25,900 nucleotides of DNA from Anaerolineaceae bacterium UBA2260 (GCA_002347485.1 DDXM01000063.1:7403-33302), one strand, 5' to 3'; shown: positions 15,592 through 23,312, counted from the first letter of the stretch. Notes: generated by a model not told the origin, from the letters alone. Numbers and translations: made by a program.

Positions 15592-16242
15592 TTAATCCTC
15601 TCCCAACCCAGGGAAGCGTTCAGTGAATTTCTGCAGCGCTTCCTGAAGGTGCTGCTCGCGCAGGCTCAATGTCAGGTCGGCGCGCGTGCGCTCGATGATA
15701 CCGCGCACCAGGTCGGTCTGCCGGCGCAGCCCGTTGGTGATGGCGTCCGGGTAATCCAGCGTGACAAGGAAGTTGTAAATCTCGTCCATCGTGTTTAGCA
15801 GGCGCTCCGCTTCTTCCGAATATCCCTGGCGCAGGATATCCAGGCAGCGGCGGCGTAGTTCACCGATGGTCTCCGCCAGCCCGTTGACATAGGTGGCATA
15901 TTCGATGCCCAGTTCCTCCGGGCGCGGCAGGGGGCGGTTCTCGATCAACGCGCAGGTGAGGTTGGCCTCGGCAAATTCCTTGATCGCGTCCTGCGTGTAC
16001 CCGGCGTAATACAACTCGGGATAGGATGCCAGATCGCGCTGCATTTTGAGCACCAGAAGGTGCGCCTCGTTGAGCAATTCAGCGGCTTCTTCACTTTCGC
16101 TGCGGTGGATCGCCCGGATGGTGAGCGCGGAAAGCCGGGTAAGGGTGCGCGCCTGCACCAACGTTTCGTCGCGCACGCGCGTCCGCTCATCGTAGATTTT
16201 GCGCGTATTCTCGATTAATTCATTAAAATTCTGCATGGTCAT
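15592..16242 (-). CDS. Translin-family RNA/DNA-binding protein
   Basis: This is a 216-residue all-helical protein. It shows the translin landmarks: an early R-rich helix after the N-terminus (RTRVRDETLVQARTLTRLSALTIRAIHRSE), EEAAELLNEAHLLV, and the core LAETIGELRRRCLDILRQGY, followed by IYNFLVTLDYPDAITNGLRR and DLVRGIIERTRADLT. The GLxxxxGELRR and LRRxxDLxRxxIExTRxDL patterns are diagnostic of translin/TRAX. Eukaryotic and archaeal members form octameric rings that bind single-stranded nucleic acid, and TRAX is an RNase. Bacterial copies are often mislabelled as haloacid dehalogenase. The acidic triad of TRAX is not obvious here, so a binding rather than a nuclease role is safer. The ATG overlaps the DUF3467 stop by 4 bases, in an operon with ssb. 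Confidence 0.82.
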   Translation of the reverse strand: MTMQNFNELIENTRKIYDERTRVRDETLVQARTLTRLSALTIRAIHRSESEEAAELLNEAHLLVLKMQRDLASYPELYYAGYTQDAIKEFAEANLTCALIENRPLPRPEELGIEYATYVNGLAETIGELRRRCLDILRQGYSEEAERLLNTMDEIYNFLVTLDYPDAITNGLRRQTDLVRGIIERTRADLTLSLREQHLQEALQKFTERFPGLGED

Positions 16243-16574
16243 TCCGTTTTCGGCGGTTCCGGTGGATGGATGCGCCCGAACAGGTCATTGGCCAGCCCGG
16301 AATCTCCCGGCAGGCGGATCTCGCCGAACGCTGTCTCGTAGCGCGCGATGTTTTCTGTCAACGCGCGCAGCAGCAGCTTGGCGCCCACCGGCGAGAGAAG
16401 CACGCGCGCCAGCACCGTCATCTGCTTTTGACCGGGCAGCAGGCGGGCAAAGTCCACCGTCAGCTCAGATGGCGTGTGACTGATGCGCGCCATGTTGGAG
16501 TAAATCGGCTCCAGGTCATCCGGCAGATCCATCGATGGGATACCCGGAGCCGGGTTCTTGATTTCGCTGTTCAT
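16239..16574 (-). CDS. DUF3467 family protein
   Basis: This is a 111-residue protein matching the DUF3467 pattern: YSNMARISHTPSELTVDFARLLPG, then VLARVLLSPVGAKLLLRALTENIARYETAFGEI. The central segment resembles a small alpha/beta fold. The function of the family is unknown; it is found in many bacteria, often beside unrelated housekeeping genes. It starts 9 bases after the ssb stop and overlaps the translin gene by 4 bases, so the three genes are co-transcribed and probably translationally coupled. Confidence 0.75.
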   Translation of the reverse strand: MNSEIKNPAPGIPSMDLPDDLEPIYSNMARISHTPSELTVDFARLLPGQKQMTVLARVLLSPVGAKLLLRALTENIARYETAFGEIRLPGDSGLANDLFGRIHPPEPPKTE

Positions 16575-16583
16575 GGTTTCCCG

Positions 16584-17000
16584 TTAGAAGGGGATATCCT
16601 CAGAGGGGGCGATGTCCATTTCCTCTTCCGCCCCGCTTTCGCCTGCGCCTTCAGACTTTTGCGAAAGGAACTTGACTGTATTGGCGGTCACCTCGTATGA
16701 GGCTCGCGGTTGACCATCCTGCCCGACCCACGTGCGCGGGCCGCCCGTTTTGGCATCCACAGTTAATCTACCTTCGATCAGTACCAGCTTGCCTTTTTGC
16801 AGGAAGTTGTTGCATGTCTCTGCCAGTTTTCCCCAGGCAGTGATACGGAACCACACGGTTTCTTTTACCGGTTTGCCGCTCTGATCGGTGTATTGCCGGT
16901 CAGTCGCCACCGAAAAGCTCGTCACAGCTTGTCCGGTGGGAGTAAAGCGCATTTCAGGATCCCTGCCAAGCCTGCCAACTAAGATCAATTTTTGATACAT
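16584..17000 (-). CDS. ssb: Single-stranded DNA-binding protein
   Basis: This is a 138-residue SSB with an N-terminal OB fold (MYQKLILVGRLGRDPEMRFTPTGQ, VATDRQYTDQSGK, VWFRITAWGKLAE, GKLVLIEGRL) spanning about 1-105. A short acidic linker is followed by the conserved tip, which ends in DIPF and recruits partner proteins. SSB coats single-stranded DNA during replication and repair. A textbook AAGGAGG Shine-Dalgarno lies 6 bases before the ATG at 17000, the strongest ribosome-binding site in the window and consistent with high expression. It is the first gene of the ssb, DUF3467, translin operon. The C-terminal region is short compared with many SSBs. Confidence 0.96.
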   Translation of the reverse strand: MYQKLILVGRLGRDPEMRFTPTGQAVTSFSVATDRQYTDQSGKPVKETVWFRITAWGKLAETCNNFLQKGKLVLIEGRLTVDAKTGGPRTWVGQDGQPRASYEVTANTVKFLSQKSEGAGESGAEEEMDIAPSEDIPF

Positions 17001-17166
17001 AGCTTCCTCCTTAAGGTAACTTACGTGGTGGTTATGTCTTTACAATCACATTTTACACGAAATCCAACAATCCCATTACGCAAGAATGTTATCCTCCTGC
17101 TTTAGGCAGCCCAGCTTGCGTGTCACAAAAATGGTGACCGTCGTAAAGAAGCTGCAGAGGGATTGA

Positions 17167-17175
17167 TGTTATAAT
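17167..17175 (+). promoter_or_regulatory. Extended -10 promoter of the LysM protein gene
   Basis: TGTTATAAT is an extended -10 element with a perfect TATAAT hexamer. It ends 7 bases before the GTG at 17183, so transcription would start at or next to that codon. No -35 hexamer is evident. The remaining 17001-17166 intergenic stretch, which contains the ssb leader, shows no further recognisable element. Confidence 0.6.
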
Positions 17176-17182
17176 TTTCGCT

Positions 17183-17992
17183 GTGAATTTTATGAAGATC
17201 AAGCGCTTTCTCCTCATCGGTTTTGCCATCATGACTATCGGTTCGCTGCTGGCCGTATCTGCGCTGCTCAACACACCAGCCCGCGCCCAGGTGCTCTACT
17301 TTACCCCCACGGCCGATGCCAGCGGCGCCATTTACTATATCGTGAAATCAGGTGAAACCTGTGACGGCATCGCGCTTGTCAACAACATCCCGGTAGATAC
17401 CCTGCGCACGTTGAATGGATTGACCTTTGACCAGTGCCGCTTCCTGCAGGTGGGGCAGAAGCTGCTGCTTGGCACCGTGCCCACCGCGGTGATCACCGCC
17501 GGTCCTTCACCCACACCCACTTCCATCCTGCCGACACCCGAACCAGTGAGAGGCACCGGCACAATCTGCATCTTCCTGTTTGATGATGTCAACGGCAACG
17601 CCATGGCAGAAGAAGAGGAGGTCACGGGCACAGGCCTGGCCGGCGGCCAGGTGAGCGTCAACCACCAGGGCGGAGAATACGCCAACATCGGCACCACGCT
17701 GGGTAACGGGGAAGCTGTGTGCTTTGAGGATATTCCAGAAGGAAGTTACGCCATCAGCATTGCCATCCCCGAAGGCTACAATCCCACTTCCAGCCAGAAT
17801 GTGATCGTGCAACTAAAGGCTGGCGATACATCGCACATCAACTTCAGCGCACAGGTCAGCGGGCACACCCGGGCGCAGCAGCAGGAAAAGGCGGAAAGCG
17901 GCTCGATCCTCATCGCCGTGTTTGGGGCGCTGATCGTACTGGCGGGCGTCGGGGTCGGGTTCTACGCGCGCTACATCCTTAGAAAACACTAA
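17183..17992 (+). CDS. Secreted, membrane-anchored LysM and SdrD-B-like protein
   Basis: This is a 269-residue protein. A signal peptide or first helix (FLLIGFAIMTIGSLLAVSALL) is cut after PARA. A LysM domain follows at about 51-97 (YYIVKSGETCDGIALVNNIP...LNGLTFDQCRFLQVGQKLLLG), which should bind peptidoglycan or a similar glycan. It carries two cysteines that could pair. After a Pro/Thr-rich linker comes a SdrD B-like beta-sandwich (GTICIFLFDDVNGNAMAEEEE...FEDIPEGSYAISIAIPEGY), then a C-terminal transmembrane helix and a short basic tail (FYARYILRKH). There is no LPxTG motif. The start is the GTG at 17183, placed directly after the -10 box (leaderless). The ATG at 17192 is the alternative and gives the same signal peptide. 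The gene is monocistronic and ends at the terminator at 17991. Confidence 0.85.
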   Translation: MNFMKIKRFLLIGFAIMTIGSLLAVSALLNTPARAQVLYFTPTADASGAIYYIVKSGETCDGIALVNNIPVDTLRTLNGLTFDQCRFLQVGQKLLLGTVPTAVITAGPSPTPTSILPTPEPVRGTGTICIFLFDDVNGNAMAEEEEVTGTGLAGGQVSVNHQGGEYANIGTTLGNGEAVCFEDIPEGSYAISIAIPEGYNPTSSQNVIVQLKAGDTSHINFSAQVSGHTRAQQQEKAESGSILIAVFGALIVLAGVGVGFYARYILRKH

Positions 17993-18024
17993 AAAAGGCG
18001 ACCTGAAGGTCGCCTGATTTTTTT
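17991..18024. terminator. Convergent bidirectional terminator
   Basis: A perfect 8-bp stem AGGCGACC / GGTCGCCT with a TGAA loop (17996-18015) is flanked by A6 on the left and T7 on the right. It can stop transcription of the LysM gene (+) and of the sulfite-oxidase-like gene (-). Confidence 0.92.
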
Positions 18025-18046
18025 CTTCCACTAATCACGCTGACGA

Positions 18047-18685
18047 TTAATAACCGAAGCGTTCTTCCATCCACACATCAGCGTCGTTGTGGTAGCCGGC
18101 CTGCTCCCAAAAACCTGGTTTGTCCACCGCCGAGAACTCGAGCCCGCGCAGCCACTTTGCGCCCTTCCAGAAATAAGGCGTCTTGAGCTGCTTTTTCTCC
18201 GGAATCGCCCCCACGATGCCGCGCAGGGGATAGCCATGATCCGGTGTGATCGGCTGCCCTTCATAATGGGTGGCCATCAGGAAGTTCTCCTGCAGCACAA
18301 CTTCAAGCGGCAGGTTGGAGGTGAAACCAAATTCCGCGTGCTGGATGACAAACCTGGCTTGAGGCTTCACTTTGATCAGCCCGCTGTCGATAAGCGACCT
18401 CACAGACACACCCTCCCAGCGGGTATCGAACTTGCTCCAGCGCGTGACGCAGTGAATATCCATCTTCAGTGTCGTACGCGGCAGCTGAGAGAATTCTTCC
18501 CAAGTCAGGCGCAGAGGAGTTTCAACCTCACCCCACACCCTAAAATCCCAGGTCTGTGCATCAAAAGGCGGGATTGCGCCATAATGCAGCACGGGGAATT
18601 TTTGCGTCAAGGCCTGCCCGGGCGGCAGCCGGCCTTCCTTTTTTACTTTCTCTTCTTCTGCTTTACGTTGAAAAAAGCTGTCCAT
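18047..18685 (-). CDS. Sulfite-oxidase-like molybdopterin oxidoreductase, cytosolic
   Basis: This is a 212-residue protein of the sulfite oxidase/YedY fold. It shows YGAIPPFDAQTWDFRVWGEVE, the molybdenum-ligating cysteine C79 in KMDIHCVTRWSKFDTRWEGV, the LEVVLQENFLMATHYEGQPI region and the PDHGYPLRGIVG motif. A KxxxWLRGLEF element is followed by FWEQAGYHNDADVW near the end. This short form has no haem domain and no dimerisation domain. The substrate is unknown. No twin-arginine signal is present, so the enzyme is probably cytosolic. The start ATG at 18685 has a GAGGTG site 6 bases upstream. A GTG at 18694, adding three residues, lies within about 3 bases of the expected transcript start and cannot be excluded. 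Confidence 0.88.
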   Translation of the reverse strand: MDSFFQRKAEEEKVKKEGRLPPGQALTQKFPVLHYGAIPPFDAQTWDFRVWGEVETPLRLTWEEFSQLPRTTLKMDIHCVTRWSKFDTRWEGVSVRSLIDSGLIKVKPQARFVIQHAEFGFTSNLPLEVVLQENFLMATHYEGQPITPDHGYPLRGIVGAIPEKKQLKTPYFWKGAKWLRGLEFSAVDKPGFWEQAGYHNDADVWMEERFGY

Positions 18686-18703
18686 TTTGGTCACCTCGCC
18701 TTG

Positions 18704-18732
18704 ATTATAGCTGACATTACAACCGATTTCAG
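18704..18732 (-). promoter_or_regulatory. Promoter of the sulfite-oxidase-like gene
   Basis: On the minus strand CTGAAA (18732-18727), a 17-base spacer and a perfect TATAAT (18709-18704) precede the start. The predicted transcript would begin near 18697, right at the GAGGTG site. Confidence 0.6.
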
Positions 18733-18758
18733 CGAAATTGGGTAAAAGATGATAAAAA

Positions 18759-18788
18759 TTGACATATTTCGAGTCCGTCGATTACAAT
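18759..18788 (+). promoter_or_regulatory. Consensus promoter of the histidine kinase gene (leaderless)
   Basis: TTGACA (18759-18764), an 18-base spacer and TACAAT (18783-18788) form a near-consensus promoter. Only 6 bases separate the -10 box from the ATG at 18795, so the message should start at the start codon. The in-frame TTG at 18759 is part of the -35 box and is not a start. Confidence 0.8.
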
Positions 18789-18794
18789 TGGCCC

Positions 18795-20507
18795 ATGCTA
18801 CTTTACCCACCCCGGGTGGATTCCTTTGAAGTGAGGCTGCTCAAGCTGCATCATGACGCGGCCGAACTGGTGGGTGAGCTTTCGATCGATACGGTCCTGG
18901 AACGTATCCCGGCGATCGCTCTCAAACGCACCGGCGCCAGCTACGCCGCGGTGGGCACCCTGGATGAGTATGGCAATCTGGACCGCTTCGTCACCGCCGG
19001 TATGCCGCGCGCGCAGGTAGAGCAAATGCCCCATCCCCCGCGCGGAGAGGGACTGATCAAAGCCATGATGGATACCCGCTCATCCATCCGCGTCGCCAAT
19101 ATCACCCGCGATCCGCGCCACAGCGGCTTTCCCCCTTCCCACCCTGAAATGACCTCCTTCCTTGGCGTGCCCATTTTCCAGGGCAAGCGCCAGATCGGCA
19201 TGTTGTACGTCACCGACCGCATCAACGCCCCGGAATTCACCGAAGAAGACCAATTCCTGGCGGAGATCCTCGCGCGTTACGCCGCGACCGCCATTGTCAA
19301 CGCCAGGCTTTTCCGCGATTACGCCACGCGTGACCGCGCCCTGACACGCCAGAACGAGAACCTGTCGTTGCTGAACCAGCTTGCGTCCACACTGGCCACC
19401 GGAACCGAAATAAATGAGATCCTGGACCAGGGGTTAAGTCAACTGGAAGATTACCTGCGGCTCGAAGTGGGCGAGATCTTTCTGATGAGCGAGGATAATA
19501 AGCACCTCAACCTGCTCATTCACCACGGCGAGGCGGTCGACAACCTTTGGAAGCGCACGCAATTCGCCCTCGGCGAGAGCACGGTGGGCCGCGCAGCCAA
19601 AGGCGAAGTGCCCATTGTGCTGAACCTGACCGATAACGAATACGCTGACCTCAACCCCAAAAACAAGGAGCGCGGCCTGCACCAACTCGCAGTCATTCCC
19701 ATGAACGGTCGCCGCGGCACGGTTGGGGTGTTGTGCGTGTCCACCTGCCACCCGCAGCCTTTGGAGGAACCTGACGTCCAGTTTGCCAACGCCATCGCCG
19801 CGTGGATGGCCACCGCCATCGAGAATATCCGCCTCAATGTGCAAGGGCGCCGCCTGGCTATCCTTGAGGAACGCGACCGCATCGGAATGGATCTGCACGA
19901 CGGTATCATCCAGTCGATCTACGCGGTAGGGCTCACCCTCGAACACGCCCGTCTGCTGCTCAAGGATGCGCCAGCCCAGGCCGCCAGCCGCATCGAGCAG
20001 GCGGTTTCTGACCTCAACAGCACCATCCGCGACATTCGCGCTTACATCCTCGACCTGCGCCCGCGGCAGTTGAAGGATGAGAACATTATCCAGGGCATCA
20101 ACCGGCTGGTGCAGGAATTCCGCGCCAACACCCTGATCGAAGTCACGCTGACCAGCCCCAAGGAAGGCATCACCAACCTGCCCGAACCGCAAGCGCTGGC
20201 GCTTTTCCACATCTGCCAGGAAGCGCTCGCCAACATCGCCAAGCACGCCAAGGCGCGCAATGTGCAGGTCACGTTGTGGACCACCGCCGAACGCGTGCTG
20301 CTGGAGGTGCACGATGACGGGCGTGGTTTCGACGCGGAAATGGTCAAGCTGTCCATCGGTCACGGGCTTTCGAACATGAAAACGCGCGCGCTGAACGCCG
20401 GCGGCGAGGTGGATATCAGCTCCGAACCCGGCGAGGGCACCACCGTGCTCGCCTGGGTGCCCATCCCTGAACCCGAGTTTCCTGCCGTCGATCGACTTTT
20501 TGGTTGA
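18795..20507 (+). CDS. GAF-GAF sensor histidine kinase (NarL/DegS class)
   Basis: This is a 570-residue soluble sensor kinase. Two GAF domains occupy about 30-180 and 200-350 (the second after LNQLASTLATGTEINEIL). The HisKA_3 dimerisation segment follows with the phosphoacceptor H368 in ERDRIGMDLHDGIIQSIYAVG, and then the HATPase domain: N-box CQEALANIAKHAKA, G1 DDGRGF and G2 GHGLSNM. This class pairs with NarL/LuxR-type response regulators. No transmembrane helix is present, so the ligand sensed by the GAF domains is internal or diffusible. No response regulator gene is adjacent, so the kinase is an orphan here. The ATG at 18795 is fixed by the promoter geometry. The holB promoter starts 15 bases after the stop. 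Confidence 0.92.
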   Translation: MLLYPPRVDSFEVRLLKLHHDAAELVGELSIDTVLERIPAIALKRTGASYAAVGTLDEYGNLDRFVTAGMPRAQVEQMPHPPRGEGLIKAMMDTRSSIRVANITRDPRHSGFPPSHPEMTSFLGVPIFQGKRQIGMLYVTDRINAPEFTEEDQFLAEILARYAATAIVNARLFRDYATRDRALTRQNENLSLLNQLASTLATGTEINEILDQGLSQLEDYLRLEVGEIFLMSEDNKHLNLLIHHGEAVDNLWKRTQFALGESTVGRAAKGEVPIVLNLTDNEYADLNPKNKERGLHQLAVIPMNGRRGTVGVLCVSTCHPQPLEEPDVQFANAIAAWMATAIENIRLNVQGRRLAILEERDRIGMDLHDGIIQSIYAVGLTLEHARLLLKDAPAQAASRIEQAVSDLNSTIRDIRAYILDLRPRQLKDENIIQGINRLVQEFRANTLIEVTLTSPKEGITNLPEPQALALFHICQEALANIAKHAKARNVQVTLWTTAERVLLEVHDDGRGFDAEMVKLSIGHGLSNMKTRALNAGGEVDISSEPGEGTTVLAWVPIPEPEFPAVDRLFG

Positions 20508-20521
20508 GCCGCCCCCGCGAG

Positions 20522-20550
20522 TTGCCAGCTTCATCGCTTTGGGCTACAAT
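20522..20550 (+). promoter_or_regulatory. Promoter of the DNA polymerase delta' gene (leaderless)
   Basis: TTGCCA (20522-20527), a 17-base spacer and TACAAT (20545-20550) are followed after 6 bases by the ATG at 20557. The spacing to the start codon is identical to that of the histidine kinase gene, which supports a leaderless transcript. Confidence 0.75.
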
Positions 20551-20556
20551 CCCCCT

Positions 20557-21546
20557 ATGAGTTGGGACCTGCTTGGTCACGAATGGGCTGAAACCCTGCT
20601 GCGCACGCACATAGCGCGTAATGACGCACGTCACGCTTACCTTTTCACCGGCGCGCCGGGTGTGGGTAGGCGCAGCCTGGCGCTGGAGTTCGCCAGCGCG
20701 CTCAACTGCACCCAAGCGCCAAAACCCGGTGAATACTGCGGCGTGTGTCGCATCTGCAAGCAGACCGCGCGCATGCAACTGCCCGACCTCAGCCTGGTAA
20801 CGCCGGAGAGCGAGGGCGGCATGATCAAAGTGGGGCAGGTGCGCGAGCTTCAGCATACCCTCTCGCTCACCCCCTACGAAGCCTGTTACCGTATCGCCCT
20901 GTTGCTCAATTTTCAACTGGCCAACGTCAACGCGCAGAACGCGCTGCTGAAGACTCTCGAAGAAGCTCCCCCAAGCGTTATCCTTCTGCTCACGGCTGAC
21001 GCGGCGGATTCACTCCTGCCCACCATCTCCTCGCGCTGCGAGATCCTGCGCCTGCGCCCTGTGCCGGTGGAAACGCTGGAGGAAGCGCTGATGACACGTT
21101 GGAACGTTCCCTCCGCTGATGCGCGCCTGTACGCCCACCTGGCCAGCGGCCGCCCCGGTCTGGCACGCCAGATGGCTGCCGACCCCACCATGCTGGAGAA
21201 GCGCCGCGGCTGGCTGGACGAGTTCCTGCGCCTGCTACCTCTCAACCGCAGGGAGCGCTTCGCCGCTGCCGAGAGTCTGGCGCGCAACCGCGAGCAATTA
21301 CGCCTGGTGCTGCAGGTATGGCTTTCCTTCACGCGGGATATTCTTCTCACTGCGAACGGGATGGTAAGTAAAGTGGTGAACTTGGATTACGAAAAGGACA
21401 GCCGGCGGATCGCCGAAGCGCTGCCATCGCAACGCGCGTTGAAAATGGTCAACACGCTCATCAAGGGGTTGGAGGACCTGGAAGCCAACGCCAACCTGCG
21501 CCTGCTGCTGGATACAATTCTGCTCGATATTCCCTGTATCAATTAA
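20557..21546 (+). CDS. holB: DNA polymerase III delta' subunit (clamp loader)
   Basis: This is a 329-residue clamp-loader subunit. Residues 32-40 form a Walker A-like loop, GAPGVGRRS, in which the usual lysine is Arg. A zinc module follows with C51, C61, C64 and C67 (CGVCRIC). The GMIKVGQVRELQHTLSLTPY segment, the LLKTLEEAPPSVILLLTAD Walker B-like region and the SRC motif at 159-161 (TISSRCEILRLRP) are typical of delta'/gamma. The Arg for Lys change suggests the subunit does not hydrolyse ATP, as expected for many delta' proteins, while keeping the SRC arginine finger. It loads the sliding clamp together with DnaX and HolA, which are not in the window. The stop overlaps the convergent ABC ATPase gene by 8 bases, with no terminator between them. 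Confidence 0.9.
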   Translation: MSWDLLGHEWAETLLRTHIARNDARHAYLFTGAPGVGRRSLALEFASALNCTQAPKPGEYCGVCRICKQTARMQLPDLSLVTPESEGGMIKVGQVRELQHTLSLTPYEACYRIALLLNFQLANVNAQNALLKTLEEAPPSVILLLTADAADSLLPTISSRCEILRLRPVPVETLEEALMTRWNVPSADARLYAHLASGRPGLARQMAADPTMLEKRRGWLDEFLRLLPLNRRERFAAAESLARNREQLRLVLQVWLSFTRDILLTANGMVSKVVNLDYEKDSRRIAEALPSQRALKMVNTLIKGLEDLEANANLRLLLDTILLDIPCIN

Positions 21547-22297
21547 CTGTTTCGCGCAAGCTGTCCCTTAGGCTGCGTTCCATTTGCTGGAAGGCGGCGC
21601 TGTAACGCAGCTCCTCCATGCGCGGTCGGGGGAAATTCACCGCTACATCCTGCGTGATCTGCCCGGGTCGCCGCGTGAAGACCAGCACGCGGTCGGAAAG
21701 GAGCAGCGCTTCGGAAATGGAGTGTGTGACCATCACCACCGGGATGCGCTGACCCTGCCAGATGTTGAGAAGCTCCGCCCCCATGCGCTCGCGGGTGAGC
21801 GCGTCAAGCGCGCCGAAAGGCTCGTCCAGCAGCAATAGATCGGGTTCCTGGATGAAGGCGCGGGCGATGGCGACGCGCTGCGCCATGCCGCCGGAGAGCT
21901 CTGATGGCCAACTGTGACTGAACTCCGTGAGCCCCACCAGCTCGATCATTGCGTCCACGCGTTTTTCGATCTCTGGCGCTGGCACCTGCTGCAGCTCCAG
22001 TGGCAAGGCAATGTTCTGCCGCACGGTGCGCCAGGGCATCAGGTTGGCGTATTGGAATACCAATCCCACGCGCGGTTGGCACTCGCAACCGAAAAAGTTG
22101 ATCTGCCCCTCGCTGGGTTTGAGCAGTCCGGCGATCAACCGCAGCAGGGTGCTTTTGCCGCTGCCCGAAGGACCCAGCACGCACAGGAATTCCTCCTGCC
22201 CCAGCGAAAAACTGACGTCCCTGAGCACCTCCAGGTGACCTTTGTTGTCACGGAAGGACATGCCCAGACGCTGGATCTCGAGGAAGCCGTCAGTCAT
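21539..22297 (-). CDS. ABC importer ATP-binding protein of the riboflavin transporter
   Basis: This is a 252-residue ATPase of the nitrate/taurine/thiamine-precursor importer type (SsuB/TauB-like). It has Walker A GPSGSGKST (42-50), the VFQYANLMPWRTVRQNI Q-loop, the signature LSGGMAQRVAIARAF, Walker B LLLLDEPFGALD and VTHSISEALLLSDRVLVF. An AAGGTGG ribosome-binding site precedes the ATG. It follows the substrate-binding protein by 9 bases and is the last gene of the riboswitch-controlled operon. The substrate is assigned from the upstream FMN riboswitch and the companion proteins, not from the ATPase itself. The 3' end overlaps holB on the opposite strand by 8 bases. Confidence 0.9.
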   Translation of the reverse strand: MTDGFLEIQRLGMSFRDNKGHLEVLRDVSFSLGQEEFLCVLGPSGSGKSTLLRLIAGLLKPSEGQINFFGCECQPRVGLVFQYANLMPWRTVRQNIALPLELQQVPAPEIEKRVDAMIELVGLTEFSHSWPSELSGGMAQRVAIARAFIQEPDLLLLDEPFGALDALTRERMGAELLNIWQGQRIPVVMVTHSISEALLLSDRVLVFTRRPGQITQDVAVNFPRPRMEELRYSAAFQQMERSLRDSLRETVN

Positions 22298-22306
22298 TGA
22301 TCCACC

Positions 22307-23290
22307 TTATGGAATGAAGCTGTTGTCGAAAGCTGCGTTGAGGTCAAGCTCAGTTTTTAGCAGCCCCATTTGCAGCAGGATGCGCTGCATATTCTCCCAG
22401 GCAAGCGGGTCGGAATAACCCAGACGGTCCGCCCGCCACAACTCGATGGAGGAGCGCAGCACCTGCATCTGCACCTCCTGGTCAGCCTGGGCGAGGTTTT
22501 CCACGTACTTTTTACTGATCTCGAAGGCTTCATCGGGATGCTGGATGGTGTAATCAATACCCTTGAGGGTGGCAGTAACCAGCGCGCGTACGAGTTCAGG
22601 GTTTTCCTTGAGCGTCTTTTCGTTGGTGATGATGCCATTGGCGACAAGTTCCACCGAGTCGGATGCCCTGAACTCCACGATTTCTTCACCGAGCGCGCGC
22701 AACTGGTTGGGCTCGTTGGCGGTGTAAATCACCACCGCGTCATCCTTGTCCGTCATCAACACTTCCACCTGGTTGTACCCGATGGAATCAAGCGTCAGGT
22801 CGCTTTCCTTGAGACCGGCGGCGTCGAGCATGGCGACCGCGCCAATGTAGGAAGCACCATATAGTCCCGGCAGTCCTAGTTTTTTACCGCGCAGGTCGGC
22901 CAGGCTGGTGATGCCCGAGGAAGACTTGGCGACGATGCCCACGGGGTATTTCTGATACCAGGCCATCACATACACCACGGGCATCTGCTGCGCGCGAGCC
23001 AGCAACACCTGCTCGCCGGAAACCACCGCGAACTGCAACTCATTCGTGGCGGTGAGGACGGTGTTGTCATTTTCCATCGAATAGTCGATGCTCACGTCCA
23101 GCCCGGCTTCGCGGTAGAAACCTTTATCGATCGCGACATACAGCGGGGCGAATTGCACGTTGGGGATGTAACCCACAGGCAGGCGCACCGGGGTCAATTC
23201 CACTGGCGTGGGTTCTGGCGTGGCAGCTGGCGCGCACGCGCTGACCAGGAAGACAAAAAGAAGAAGAATGATGAGAGATGTTTTTTTCAT
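22307..23290 (-). CDS. ribY: Riboflavin/flavin-binding lipoprotein, NMT1/THI5-like (RibY type)
   Basis: This is a 327-residue substrate-binding protein. The N-terminus is a lipoprotein signal with lipobox VSAC (C19), followed by a Pro/Thr linker. The mature part shows the NMT1/THI5-like fold: VGYIPNVQFAPLYVAIDKGFY, REAGLDVSIDY, FAVVSGEQVLLARAQQMPVVYV, YQKYPVGIVAKSSSGI, DLRGKKLGLPGLYGASYIGAVAML and VANGIITNEKTLKENPELVRALV. Relatives bind thiamine precursors, but RibY proteins of Chloroflexota bind riboflavin and sit behind FMN riboswitches. Because of the FMN riboswitch upstream, I assign riboflavin or a related flavin. GGAG lies 8 bases before the ATG at 23290. It follows the permease by 22 bases. 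Confidence 0.82.
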   Translation of the reverse strand: MKKTSLIILLLFVFLVSACAPAATPEPTPVELTPVRLPVGYIPNVQFAPLYVAIDKGFYREAGLDVSIDYSMENDNTVLTATNELQFAVVSGEQVLLARAQQMPVVYVMAWYQKYPVGIVAKSSSGITSLADLRGKKLGLPGLYGASYIGAVAMLDAAGLKESDLTLDSIGYNQVEVLMTDKDDAVVIYTANEPNQLRALGEEIVEFRASDSVELVANGIITNEKTLKENPELVRALVTATLKGIDYTIQHPDEAFEISKKYVENLAQADQEVQMQVLRSSIELWRADRLGYSDPLAWENMQRILLQMGLLKTELDLNAAFDNSFIP

Positions 23291-23312
23291 GAAATAACTC
23301 CGGGGTTTGTTT

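Noticed and set aside
15592..16242. Haloacid dehalogenase
   Set aside because: There is no DxDx(T/V) motif or Rossmann pattern. The protein is all-helical with the GLxxxxGELRR pattern of translin.
19434..20534. 366-codon minus-strand frame opposite the histidine kinase
   Set aside because: It is an antisense shadow. The plus strand encodes complete HisKA_3 and HATPase motifs, and the minus product is low-complexity His/Val/Gln-rich with no family signature.
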